Positions 1 through 7,356 are shown, counted from the first letter of the stretch. The stretch: DNA of 9,485 nucleotides from DATFXF01 sp035258565 (GCA_035258565.1 DATFXF010000072.1:1-9485); one strand, 5' to 3'. Numbers and translations: made by a program. The notes: generated from the sequence alone by a model not told the origin.

Positions 1-826
1 GCTTCTGGAGGAGATCGGCCACGTAGCCGCCGGTCAGCGCGCCCGCGAGCGAGGAGACCAGCACGGTCGCGCCCAGCGAGACGCCTGCCTCGCGCAGGCT
101 GAAATCCTTGTAGCGCACGACAAAGTCGGAGCCCCAGGTGATGAAGGCGATGCTGGCAAAGGTGATGAGTACGCCGCTTACGATCAGCGCCAGGTAAGCC
201 GGAACGCTCAGCAGGTGCGCCAGCGGCACCGGTTCCAATCGCGGCCCGCGTGGCGGGTCTTCCAGGCGCAGGGCCAGCATGGCGAGAATCAAGCCGGGAA
301 TGCCGATGGCAAAGAACGCCGGCCGCCAGCCGAGCGATTGTCCGATCAAGCCACCCACCGCCTGACCGGCGGTGCCGCCGAGCAGCATTCCCGCAGCAAA
401 AAAGGCCTGCGCCCGTGCGCGTGCCCCTCCCGGAAATGTTTCCGAGATCATGGATTGCGCCGCCGGGGCATAGGCGGCTTCGCCCACGCCCACCAGCGCG
501 CGCGCCACGAGCAGCATGCCAAACGTCGGCGCCAACCCAGTCAGGAAGGTAGCCAGGCTCCAGAAGACTACGCCACCGGCGATGATGCGTTTCCTGCTCA
601 TGCGGTCCGACATCAGGCCGAACGGAATGGTGGCCAGAGCCAGCACCACCTGCAGCAACGTTTGCAGGGAACCGAGTTGCGCGCTGGTCAAGCTGAACTG
701 TTCGCGCAGCAGCGGAAACAGCGGCGGCAGAACCAACCGGTCGGCGAAGTTGACAAAGTTGATGAGAGCGAGTATGGCGAGGACGCGCAGTTCTGACTGC
801 TGGTGGAAATCGGACGCGGTGGTCAT
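1..826 (-). CDS. MFS transporter, Spinster-like (partial, C-terminus off the left edge)
   Basis: This is an inner-membrane secondary transporter of the major facilitator superfamily; the substrate cannot be told from sequence. The 275 visible residues start at ATG 826-824, the only usable start in the frame after an upstream in-frame stop. They contain about seven to eight hydrophobic helices, so roughly the last third of a usual 400-450 aa protein is missing. Asp29-Arg30 in helix 1 (NFADR) matches the N..DR motif of Spinster-like proteins. Residues 70-80 (GLMSDRMSRKR) form the MFS motif A loop between helices 2 and 3. Residues 109-121 (RALVGVGEAAYAP) match the family's helix 4 signature. No strong Shine-Dalgarno precedes the start, but a TATAAT box lies about 60 bp upstream. 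The gene diverges from the Lon-like protease. The family call is firm; a role in sugar-acid or lipid transport would be a guess. Confidence 0.88.
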   Translation of the reverse strand, partial: MTTASDFHQQSELRVLAILALINFVNFADRLVLPPLFPLLREQFSLTSAQLGSLQTLLQVVLALATIPFGLMSDRMSRKRIIAGGVVFWSLATFLTGLAPTFGMLLVARALVGVGEAAYAPAAQSMISETFPGGARARAQAFFAAGMLLGGTAGQAVGGLIGQSLGWRPAFFAIGIPGLILAMLALRLEDPPRGPRLEPVPLAHLLSVPAYLALIVSGVLITFASIAFITWGSDFVVRYKDFSLREAGVSLGATVLVSSLAGALTGGYVADLLQK

Positions 827-888
827 CGGCTCGGCTGATCCTGGACACCCGCACTCGGACGGCTTTTTGACCGCGCAGGCGAACTTGC

Positions 889-894
889 ATTATA
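889..894 (-). promoter_or_regulatory. Candidate -10 box of the MFS gene
   Basis: Read on the minus strand this is a perfect TATAAT, an AT-rich island in a GC-rich gap, about 60 bp upstream of the MFS start codon. No good -35 hexamer lies 16-18 bp upstream, where the sequence is CAGGAG-like. An activator or a nonstandard -35 may therefore be involved. The call rests on motif and position only. Confidence 0.45.
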
Positions 895-918
895 TACCGG
901 GCCTGTTGACGCTCCTGT

Positions 919-935
919 TGCCAAGGGGCTTGGCA
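919..935. repeat. Inverted repeat, candidate operator between MFS and lon-like genes
   Basis: TGCCAAG-GGG-CTTGGCA is a perfect inverted repeat with 7-bp arms and a 3-bp centre. It lies in the 162-bp divergent gap. It is just upstream of where the -35 of the MFS promoter would fall, and 5 bp upstream of the candidate -35 of the protease gene. That position suits a dimeric regulator acting on one or both genes. No T-run follows either arm, so it is not an intrinsic terminator. The operator role is inferred. Confidence 0.4.
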
Positions 936-940
936 GCGGG

Positions 941-968
941 TTGCGCACCGCTCCGGCTGTGCTAGAGT
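941..968 (+). promoter_or_regulatory. Weak candidate promoter of the Lon-like protease gene
   Basis: TTGCGC (941-946) and TAGAGT (963-968) are separated by 16 bp and lie about 20 bp before the start codon. The -10 matches the sigma-70 consensus at four of six positions and the -35 at three of six. Transcription would begin near 975, almost directly at the ribosome binding site, leaving a very short leader. Support is positional and weak. Confidence 0.25.
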
Positions 969-977
969 AACCGATTC

Positions 978-985
978 GGAAGGAG
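978..985 (+). promoter_or_regulatory. Ribosome binding site of the Lon-like protease gene
   Basis: GGAAGGAG ends three bases before ATG 989. It contains the AAGGAG core of the Shine-Dalgarno sequence and supports this start. Confidence 0.65.
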
Positions 986-988
986 CAC

Positions 989-3445
989 ATGGCCACGAAA
1001 CCGGTGGCGACCAAAGCCGCGGGGCTCCCCGCGGAACTTCCTGCGGAGAAACTCCGCTGGCGCTGCGATGCATCTCGCATCCCGTTTGAAACCACGGCCC
1101 AAGCGGAGCCGCTCGAAGGCGTGATCGGGCAGGACCGCGCCATCCGTGCGCTCAAGATGGGCGTGGAGCTCGCCGCGCCGGGTTACAACGTCTTTGTTTG
1201 CGGTCTGGCGGGCACCAGCCGCGGCGGGATGATCATGCGCATGATCGCGGAGCTCCAGCCGCACACGAAAAGTCCACCCGACCGTTGCTACGTCAACAAC
1301 TTCAAGAGCCCCGATCGCCCTCGCCTGCTGACCCTCGAGCGGGGCCGCGCCAACGCGTTCAAGAAGGACATGCAGTCCGGCATTGAATTCCTCCGTCGGC
1401 GCATTCCGCAGGTCTTCGAAGGCGAGCCTTTCCAACGCCAGAAGGGGCGCATCGTGGACCGCTTCACCGCGCGCGAGAAGGAGTTGATGGACGATTTTAC
1501 CCGACGCATCGCGCGCGAGCAGTTTGCGCTCGGCCACATGCAGGTGGGTGCCGTGGCTCTGCCGGAAATCTTTCCGGTACTCGAAGGGCAGATGGTACCC
1601 ATTGAAGACATCCCCAAGCTCGTCCACGAAGGCAAACTCGAGAAGGGCGCGGCCGAAGCATTGGAGCGCAAGTACGAGCAGTTCCGTCAGGAGTTCACCG
1701 TCGTTTACCGCAAGACGCTGACACTCTCTCGCGAGCTGGCCAGCGAGCTAAGCTACCTCGAACAGGAAGCCGCCTCCGTGCTCGTGGATGGCGTGATCGA
1801 AGAGCTCAAGGAAAAATATGCGAGCCCACCGGCTGGCGAGTTTCTCGAGGAGATCCGCCACCATGTCCTGGACAACCTCGACCCCTTCAAGGAGAGGGAA
1901 GGTGAGGAAGAGCAGCCTTCGCCCGAGGGCGCCACGCGCTCCGCCCCGCCGGAACGCGATCCCTTCCGGGTGTACGGAGTGAATGTCATCCTGGCGCACA
2001 GCGAAGAGGAAAGCTCTCCGGTGATCTTCGAGACCACGCCGACCTATGCCAACCTCTTTGGCACCATCCAGCGCAGCTACGACGCGCGCGGCGGCTGGCT
2101 CTCCGACTTCATGGATCTCCGCCCCGGTTCGGTGCTGCGCGCCGACGGTGGCTTCCTGATCATGTACGCGCTCGATGCGCTCACCGAGCCGGGCGTCTGG
2201 CGCACGCTGAAGCGCACACTGAACCACGGCAAGCTGGAGATCCAGCCGCTCGACCTGTTCTTCCCGTTCGGCGCTTCGGCGCTCAAGCCCGAGCCGATCG
2301 ACATCAACGTCAAGATCATCCTGATCGGCAACCGGGAGCTCTACGAGCTGCTGTACGAATACGAGGAGGACTTCAGGAAGATCTTCAAAGTGCATGCCGA
2401 GTTTGACGAAGAAATGACCATGAACGACGAGGTCATCCTCCAGTATGGTGGTCGCCTGCGCAAACTCTCGGAGGACGAGGGGCTCTGCCCGTTCGACCGT
2501 TCTGCGGTCGCGGCGATGATTGAATACGGCGTGCGCAAGGCGGGTCGCCGCAGCAAGGTAACGGCGCGCTTCACCGATCTCGCGGACCTGGCCCGCGAGG
2601 CCTGCTATATCGCCCGGGAGGAAGGCGGGCAGCCGGTGAGCGGCGCACACGTCCGCCAGGCCATCGAGGCCAAGGTCGAGCGGCACAACCTGATCGAAAC
2701 CAAAATCCGCGAGATGATCGAGGAAGGTACGCTCCTGATCGATACGACCGGCTCCCGCGTGGGCCAGGTGAATGGCTTGAGCGTGCTCGAGATCGGCGGG
2801 TATGCCTTTGGCAAGCCCGTGCGCATCACCGCGTCGTCGGCGCTCGGCAAATCCGGCCTGATTAACATCGAGCGCGAGGCCAACCTGAGCGGGCGGCTCC
2901 ACGACAAGGGCATGCAAATCATTGCCGGCTATCTGCGGGCGCTCTTCGCACAGGATAAGCCGCTGTCGCTCGCCGCCAGCATCTGCTTCGAACAGTCCTA
3001 CTCCGGCGTGGATGGCGATAGCGCCAGCTCCACGGAGATCTATGCGCTGCTCTCGGCGCTCTCTGACCTGCCCATTCGCCAAGACATTGCCGTCACCGGC
3101 TCGGTAAGCCAGCGGGGCGATATTCAGCCTATCGGCGGCGTGAACCAAAAGATCGAGGGCTTCTACGACGTCTGCCGTGTCAAGGGCCTCACCGGCAAGC
3201 AGGGCGTGATCATCCCGGTCGAGAACGTGGAGGACCTGATGTTGCGCGACGATGTCGTCGAAGCGGTCGCTGCTGGAAAATTCCACATCCTGCCCGTGCG
3301 CACGGTCGAGCAAGGTATCGAGATCTTGACCGGCGTCAAAGCCGGGCAGCGGGATGGCAGCGGAAAGTTCGAGCCCGGAACCTGCTGCGCGCTGGTCGAC
3401 CAGCGCCTCCGCGAAATGGCCCAAACCCTCAAACAATACGAGTAG
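989..3445 (+). CDS. Lon-family Ser-Lys protease, LonB/LonC-like (COG1067 type)
   Basis: This is probably a cytosolic oligomeric protease that degrades unfolded or regulatory proteins. The 818 aa match the COG1067 layout: AAA_32-type core interrupted by a helical domain (about 115-300), an acidic linker (303-324), the rest of the AAA core with LID (about 325-565), and the Lon proteolytic domain (about 570-780). Ser678 (GDSAS) and Lys721 (NQKIEGF) form the catalytic dyad, 43 residues apart as in E. coli Lon (Ser679/Lys722). Residues 356-360 (NLFGT) and 466-474 (FKVHAEFDE) are also family-like. The P-loop is degenerate: GLAGTSRG at 72-79 has Arg78 where Lys is expected and Gly79 where Ser/Thr is expected. 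The Walker B region at 387-397 (GGFLIMYALDA) lacks Asp-Glu. ATP hydrolysis may therefore be lost, as reported for Meiothermus LonC. The start has a good ribosome binding site. It is not classical Lon, as there is no N-terminal LAN domain. Confidence 0.9.
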   Translation: MATKPVATKAAGLPAELPAEKLRWRCDASRIPFETTAQAEPLEGVIGQDRAIRALKMGVELAAPGYNVFVCGLAGTSRGGMIMRMIAELQPHTKSPPDRCYVNNFKSPDRPRLLTLERGRANAFKKDMQSGIEFLRRRIPQVFEGEPFQRQKGRIVDRFTAREKELMDDFTRRIAREQFALGHMQVGAVALPEIFPVLEGQMVPIEDIPKLVHEGKLEKGAAEALERKYEQFRQEFTVVYRKTLTLSRELASELSYLEQEAASVLVDGVIEELKEKYASPPAGEFLEEIRHHVLDNLDPFKEREGEEEQPSPEGATRSAPPERDPFRVYGVNVILAHSEEESSPVIFETTPTYANLFGTIQRSYDARGGWLSDFMDLRPGSVLRADGGFLIMYALDALTEPGVWRTLKRTLNHGKLEIQPLDLFFPFGASALKPEPIDINVKIILIGNRELYELLYEYEEDFRKIFKVHAEFDEEMTMNDEVILQYGGRLRKLSEDEGLCPFDRSAVAAMIEYGVRKAGRRSKVTARFTDLADLAREACYIAREEGGQPVSGAHVRQAIEAKVERHNLIETKIREMIEEGTLLIDTTGSRVGQVNGLSVLEIGGYAFGKPVRITASSALGKSGLINIEREANLSGRLHDKGMQIIAGYLRALFAQDKPLSLAASICFEQSYSGVDGDSASSTEIYALLSALSDLPIRQDIAVTGSVSQRGDIQPIGGVNQKIEGFYDVCRVKGLTGKQGVIIPVENVEDLMLRDDVVEAVAAGKFHILPVRTVEQGIEILTGVKAGQRDGSGKFEPGTCCALVDQRLREMAQTLKQYE

Positions 3446-3537
3446 CCTCCGCGATTCCTCCGCCCTTTTTCTCGGCACCTCGATTCCAGGCTGTTCTTCT
3501 GGGACCCCGAGATACGCGGTGGGTGGGGGCGCCGGAG

Positions 3538-4599
3538 TCAAGGTCCCGGGGCCATGTATCCCGGCCGGCTGCGGACCCCATAAGCGGCGGCGGCATCGGC
3601 AGGCGACACAGCCTCAGCGGGGCCGATCACGCGCCCCTGTGCGTCCAAGACCTGAACTTGAACCTTGTGGTAGCGGGCATCGTGGATCAGGGGCGGGAAT
3701 CCCAGGCTGTACTGGTGGCGCAGCAGGGCCGAGATTTGCTGGTAGATGCGGGTGAAGTCGCGAGCGTCGCGCGGAAAGTAGGCGTGGCCGCCGCTGGTCT
3801 CTGCAATCGTCTTGAGTGTGCGGTCGGCTTCTTGGAAGCTCAGTTCGGGCTCCTCTGCCGTGCGCACAGCAGGCGCACGTTTGGTTTTGCTTTTCTTCGC
3901 ATCGGGCTGGCGCAGCTCTCCCCCTAGCGCGATCGGGAGGACGACCGCGTCCGTGGCGCGCAGCTCGTGGAGTAGCTTGTCCCGGCGGCTCGAGCCTGAA
4001 GTATCGAGCCCGGTGGTCAATAGGACGATGGCCTTTTTCCCGGACAGAGGCTTCAACCATTCGATTGTGGCGCACAGTGCCTCAAAGAGGTTGAGCTGGC
4101 CCGTGCCCAGGTTGTAATCGAGCGCGCCAAGCGCCTGTGCGACCTCCTGTTTATTCGCGGTGAAGCCGAGCACCAGCCGGGCGGTTCCATCATAGGTGGC
4201 CAGGGCGACGCGATCATCCTCCGCCAGGCCTTCGAGCAGCGCGTAGGCGGCATGAAGGTGCTGCCGGTGGATCAAGTAGACTGCCGGGCTGGTTTCGACG
4301 AGCACAAGCACCTGCGCCGGCGCCTCGATCGATGAGAAGTTGGTAACGGGCTGCTCTCGGCCCTCATCCAGCACGCGAAAATTTTCCCGCCTCAGGTTGC
4401 TGACGAAGTTGCCCTGCGCGTCGGTCACAGTGACCTCTACGTTCACCCGTTCCACGTGCACCGTAATCCGCCCCTCCAGTTCGGCTTTTGGTTCTTGCGC
4501 TGTCGCTGCGCAGGGCAAAACGAGAATCAGCAGAACGGCGGTTGGGGAGAAGATAAGGTCGCAGAGGGAGTTTCCGAGCCCGTTACTCGAGGTAAGCAT
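3538..4599 (-). CDS. Secreted VWA-domain protein (acidobacterial VWA-related family)
   Basis: This is an exported protein of unknown function, probably periplasmic or surface-associated and acting by protein binding. Residues 16-34 form a signal peptide core ending in CAATA, with likely cleavage after Ala34. Cys30 follows Pro, so it is not a good lipobox. Residues 45-90 form a beta-rich lead-in (VNVEVTVTDAQGNFVSNL, then FRVLDEG) typical of the VWA-related proteins common in Acidobacteria. The VWA domain spans about 95-300. Its metal site is unusual: Glu102-x-Ser104-x-Ala106 replaces Asp-x-Ser-x-Ser, and Thr196 stands where the Asp of the TDG motif is expected. A basic stretch (KKSKTKR, 235-241) lies in a linker, and a short beta tail follows (310-330). 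The start ATG lies inside the end of the upstream gene with a 17-bp overlap and no clear Shine-Dalgarno. No other standard start precedes the signal peptide, so translational coupling is likely. Confidence 0.85.
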   Translation of the reverse strand: MLTSSNGLGNSLCDLIFSPTAVLLILVLPCAATAQEPKAELEGRITVHVERVNVEVTVTDAQGNFVSNLRRENFRVLDEGREQPVTNFSSIEAPAQVLVLVETSPAVYLIHRQHLHAAYALLEGLAEDDRVALATYDGTARLVLGFTANKQEVAQALGALDYNLGTGQLNLFEALCATIEWLKPLSGKKAIVLLTTGLDTSGSSRRDKLLHELRATDAVVLPIALGGELRQPDAKKSKTKRAPAVRTAEEPELSFQEADRTLKTIAETSGGHAYFPRDARDFTRIYQQISALLRHQYSLGFPPLIHDARYHKVQVQVLDAQGRVIGPAEAVSPADAAAAYGVRSRPGYMAPGP

Positions 4600-6322
4600 C
4601 GAAGTACAGGCCGTGGGCGTCTTTCCACGAGCCGCTGGACCAGGCGTGAAGATAGTGGTGCAGGACGGGTGAGATCGTTTTGATCCAATCCCTGGCCGTG
4701 TCGAGCGAGACGGGGAATGTTTGTCCCGTTCTTTTGAGCGCCGTTTCGAACACCTCGGCGAAGTTCTCCCAGGGGATGCGGCTGAGGTCGAAGTAGCTCA
4801 GACCGCCCAGATTCTCCGGGAACCTCGCCCGGGCGCGCTGAAATCCGGTTTCGCCGGCGAGCGAAGTGGAAGTGCCCCCCTGGGCCTGGCCCAGCCGTCC
4901 GATCGCTTCGCGGAGAGTCTCGATCTGCGGGGCGGCCACCAACATCTGGGGAGTCACCGCCAGGTAATAGACCTGGCGCTCGGACCCGCGAGCAGGAGAC
5001 GAGTGAGACGGGTTCGAGAGTTTTAGAATGATCGAGTCGCCTGCTTGCTCCTGGCCCGCTATTTCTCGGGCCAAGATCTGCCGGAGGACGCGCAACACTT
5101 CCGTTGGCTTCTGGATAGTGGCCGCATAGAGCCGGGAGCCGGGTCCGAGGCTGCCGATTGGCGTGAGGGAGAAAAACTCGCCGCGCAACAACCCGAGCGC
5201 GTCGGCAACGCTGATCCCCAACTGGTTGGCCCACATGGCCTCACCCATTTCCAATGCGCCGCGTTGATCGGGGAGCAGGGAAGAGGCCAGCGCGCCGCGC
5301 ACGATTTCGTACAGGGCTCTGAGATTCACGCGCGTGACGCTGAACGACAAGGTTCCCGCAGGCGCCAGCGCGAGCGTCTCGAACGTCGGGCGGCTCTCTC
5401 CGAGGAGGTCGAAAAGGCTTCCGGGCGAAGCATCGCCGAAGGCCGCCATGCGAAGCCGGGTGGCCGCACCCGCAAAGCTCACGCTTGCGGTGATGGCGTG
5501 GAGTTTCTCGAGGTGAACCGCGTTGAGGAAAGCGCGTGTATCGAAGCCTCCCTTGGAGGGGGCAGGAAGCTTGCTCAGGTCCGGAACCCGGAAAAAGAGC
5601 TGAACCAAGGCACCATCGTCAATCTGGCCCTGGGTGGAACGGTACTCGGCAGTGTCGGCGAGTGAGGGCGCTCGACCCGCGGGCGACCGCAGGCGGCGAA
5701 TCAACTCTTCGATTCTTTGTTGTTGGTTGCTCCGAATCCAGTAGGAACCAACTTTTGCGGTGTAAGACTTTTCCTTGCCGCTCGTGGTGATCTCTACCGT
5801 GGTCGAGCCAAAGGCATAACCGGTGCTGCTTCTGGATTCCTGGCTTGCTTCGGCGGAACCTTTTTGCAACTTGGCGATCAGTTCAGACTTCCCGGTATCA
5901 TCATAGACCAAGAAAAACGCAGGCTCTTGCCGCTGCTGTGATTCTTTGGCCTGCGTGCTGCTCATGGCGGATAGATCGAGAGGCCCGGCGAATCCGAGGA
6001 AGAATGGATTTTCGGCGAGAGAAACGAACGGCTCTAGCCCCACACGGGTCGCGGAGAAGAGTTGCTTCTGTTTCTTTGCGCCCGTCGAAAACGCTTCGAT
6101 CAGGGCTTGTCGGAACGGCACAAATTCTGGATCGGCCCAGAGCCGCAGCAACAAGTTCGTGCTTTGTGCTGACTGGAGCGAAGAGGTTCCGCGCCAATGC
6201 ACGTAGAAAAAAGTGTCGGACGGCAGGAGCGAGGGTGCGAGCGCGCTCGGAGCCTGCTGAGGGAACGCGGGGGTTGCCACCAGCAGCCAGAGGACATAGA
6301 ACGACCGCCGAACTTGATTCAT
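4583..6322 (-). CDS. Secreted DUF3352-like protein of unknown function
   Basis: This predicted exported protein of 579 aa has no known activity. Residues 1-20 (basic MNQVRR, then hydrophobic FYVLWLLVATPAF) form a signal peptide. The mature part opens with LLPSDTFFYVHWRG (32-45), which resembles the opening of DUF3352 proteins. It then shows a two-lobed layout, about 30-300 and 315-579. Recognisable pieces include GLLRGEFFSL (377-386), the strand VYYLAVTPQMLVAAP (451-465) and GLSYFDLSRIPW (507-518). No catalytic motif is visible. I chose ATG 6322 because GGAG lies seven bases upstream and the signal peptide begins there. An in-frame ATG at 6394 would put 24 unrelated residues ahead of the signal peptide. 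The gene's last 17 bases overlap the start of the VWA gene, suggesting one operon and a shared role in the envelope. The family assignment comes from sequence pattern and is moderate. Confidence 0.75.
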   Translation of the reverse strand: MNQVRRSFYVLWLLVATPAFPQQAPSALAPSLLPSDTFFYVHWRGTSSLQSAQSTNLLLRLWADPEFVPFRQALIEAFSTGAKKQKQLFSATRVGLEPFVSLAENPFFLGFAGPLDLSAMSSTQAKESQQRQEPAFFLVYDDTGKSELIAKLQKGSAEASQESRSSTGYAFGSTTVEITTSGKEKSYTAKVGSYWIRSNQQQRIEELIRRLRSPAGRAPSLADTAEYRSTQGQIDDGALVQLFFRVPDLSKLPAPSKGGFDTRAFLNAVHLEKLHAITASVSFAGAATRLRMAAFGDASPGSLFDLLGESRPTFETLALAPAGTLSFSVTRVNLRALYEIVRGALASSLLPDQRGALEMGEAMWANQLGISVADALGLLRGEFFSLTPIGSLGPGSRLYAATIQKPTEVLRVLRQILAREIAGQEQAGDSIILKLSNPSHSSPARGSERQVYYLAVTPQMLVAAPQIETLREAIGRLGQAQGGTSTSLAGETGFQRARARFPENLGGLSYFDLSRIPWENFAEVFETALKRTGQTFPVSLDTARDWIKTISPVLHHYLHAWSSGSWKDAHGLYFDAYLE

Positions 6323-6329
6323 GGATGCA

Positions 6330-6333
6330 CTCC
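6330..6333 (-). promoter_or_regulatory. Ribosome binding site deciding the start of the DUF3352-like gene
   Basis: On the minus strand GGAG sits seven bases before ATG 6322-6320, within a purine-rich GAGGGAGCGGAG. It favours this start over the upstream in-frame ATG at 6394. Confidence 0.55.
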
Positions 6334-6366
6334 GCTCCCTCGGTTTAACGAACAACTGCCGGAAGA

Positions 6367-6392
6367 GCGCGGAAGGGTAGAGTACCCCGCGC
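6367..6392. repeat. Bulged GC-rich hairpin or inverted repeat upstream of the DUF3352-like gene
   Basis: GCGCG (6367-6371) pairs with CGCGC (6388-6392). Inside this, GGGTA (6375-6379) pairs with TACCC (6383-6387) around a GAG loop, and three bases (6372-6374) bulge on one side only. It starts 45 bp upstream of the gene's ATG. It could be an RNA leader structure, an operator or the barrier at the end of the preceding gene. No T-run follows on either strand, so an intrinsic terminator is unlikely. Confidence 0.4.
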
Positions 6393-6447
6393 AATCTGAA
6401 AGGAAAAGCGGTCCCGCGGCGAGGATTCGCCGAATGGTACAGGGCCT

Positions 6448-6466
6448 GGCCGCCGGGGCCGCGGCC
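6448..6466 (-). terminator. Possible terminator-like hairpin after the coiled-coil gene (no U-tract)
   Basis: On the minus strand GGCCGC-GGCCCCG-GCGGCC forms a 6-bp all-GC stem with a 7-base loop. It begins on the last base of the TAG stop codon of the coiled-coil protein gene. It lacks the run of U that an intrinsic terminator needs. It could act as a weak or factor-assisted terminator, or stabilise the 3' end. Chance formation in GC-rich DNA is possible. Confidence 0.25.
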
Positions 6467-7326
6467 TACTGGGATGGCTTCGCCGGTGGCGAGCCCGAAA
6501 CCTTCGGTGTGGTCAGGTAGCCGCTGGCGCGGTCCTTCGACACTTCGAACACCACGACCTCATAGGGAATGCGCGTGCCTTTCACGTAGAACTGCACGGG
6601 CTCATTGACCGTTTTGTCCCTCTTCTCGATGGATTTGTCGTCGGCGTATACCGTCATCGTGTAGCGAAACCTCTTGGTGTCCACTTTGGTAAGCGCGAGC
6701 TGCACGGGACCGACGCGCGTCGGTGTCTTGGAACGGCGCAGGTCGAACTCGAAGACGTTGCGCTCGCCGCGGCGCTTCAGTTCTTCAAGTTCTTCACGAT
6801 TGTGCGCGATCAGCCCGCTCTGCACGCCGAGGTCACCGATCGTGCGCTCGAGCTTCGTCCGGGTGGCTTCGAGGTCCTTCTTCGTGGTCTCGATGTCCGA
6901 CTTCGCGCCGCCTAATTCTGAAGACACCTGACCGATCTTGGTTTCGCTCTCCTGCTTGACCTCACCGATCTGCGCGGCCAGCTTTTGGTCGCTCTCTTGC
7001 TGTTGCTTCCGGACCGTCTGCGCCAGAGTGCGGGCGCGCGCCAGCTCTGCCTGCGTCAGGCCGAGCTTCTGCGAGGTGACGTCGAGCTGGCCCTTGACAT
7101 CGGCCAGGCGCGAGTTGGCTTGGTCCATCTGAGCCGTCAGCAGCGCGGTCCTTTCGCTGGCTTTGGCCAGCTCGCTCTCGAGTCTGCTGCGCGACATGTG
7201 GCCGGCGAAAAGCAGGTAGCCAACCAAGACGAAAAGGACCACAAAGGCGCCGACGATCCAACGGGGCAGCGTTCCCTCAGCGGAATACGCTTCCTTTGCT
7301 TCGGGGACGTTTGGGGAGGTGCTCAT
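6466..7326 (-). CDS. Membrane-anchored coiled-coil protein, function unknown
   Basis: This 286 aa protein fits no named family I can recognise. Residues 1-22 are polar, and 23-41 (WIVGAFVVLFVLVGYLLFA) form one transmembrane helix. About 45-188 are Gln/Glu/Lys/Ala-rich with heptad-like hydrophobic spacing, predicting a long coiled coil. About 189-272 look beta-rich (for example RYTMTVYADD at 221-230) and may form a small globular domain. The tail (273-286) is Ser/Pro/Lys-rich. The large part is probably periplasmic, but charge around the helix gives no clear topology. The start is well supported by AGGAGG at 7331-7336, four bases before ATG. The gene lies 69 bp downstream of queF on the same strand and 143 bp before the DUF3352-like gene. 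A scaffold or tether role in the envelope is only inferred from shape. Confidence 0.75.
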   Translation of the reverse strand: MSTSPNVPEAKEAYSAEGTLPRWIVGAFVVLFVLVGYLLFAGHMSRSRLESELAKASERTALLTAQMDQANSRLADVKGQLDVTSQKLGLTQAELARARTLAQTVRKQQQESDQKLAAQIGEVKQESETKIGQVSSELGGAKSDIETTKKDLEATRTKLERTIGDLGVQSGLIAHNREELEELKRRGERNVFEFDLRRSKTPTRVGPVQLALTKVDTKRFRYTMTVYADDKSIEKRDKTVNEPVQFYVKGTRIPYEVVVFEVSKDRASGYLTTPKVSGSPPAKPSQ

Positions 7327-7356
7327 CCGGCCTCCTTGTGATGTATTGGTGGGTTG

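Noticed and set aside
215..796. Open frame of 193 codons on the plus strand across the MFS gene.
   Set aside because: Its product is Arg/Gln/His-rich low-complexity sequence, while the minus strand carries a clear MFS protein.
931..945. Sigma-54-like element, TGGCA and TTGC, upstream of the protease gene.
   Set aside because: The GG and GC pairs are nine bases apart rather than the strict ten, and the -24 element is imperfect, so function is unlikely.
3470..3512. Possible bidirectional terminator between the convergent protease and VWA genes: TCTCGG/CCGAGA arms and an inner TTCCAG/CTGGGA stem.
   Set aside because: The stems are short, with a G-T pair and wide loops, and no properly placed T-run follows. 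Termination must occur here, but I cannot point to a convincing structure.
1748..3541. Long open frame of 597 codons on the minus strand opposite the protease gene.
   Set aside because: It lies almost wholly antisense to a gene with clear family motifs, has no recognisable domain or signal, and long antisense frames are common opposite GC-rich genes.
4527..5234. Open frame of 235 codons on the minus strand inside the DUF3352-like gene.
   Set aside because: It is an out-of-frame shadow rich in Arg/Pro/Gly, and the main frame has a signal peptide, a ribosome binding site and family-like segments.
6323..6394. A 24-residue N-terminal extension of the DUF3352-like protein from ATG 6394.
   Set aside because: It would bury the signal peptide, and its ATG overlaps no good ribosome binding site, while ATG 6322 has GGAG at seven bases.
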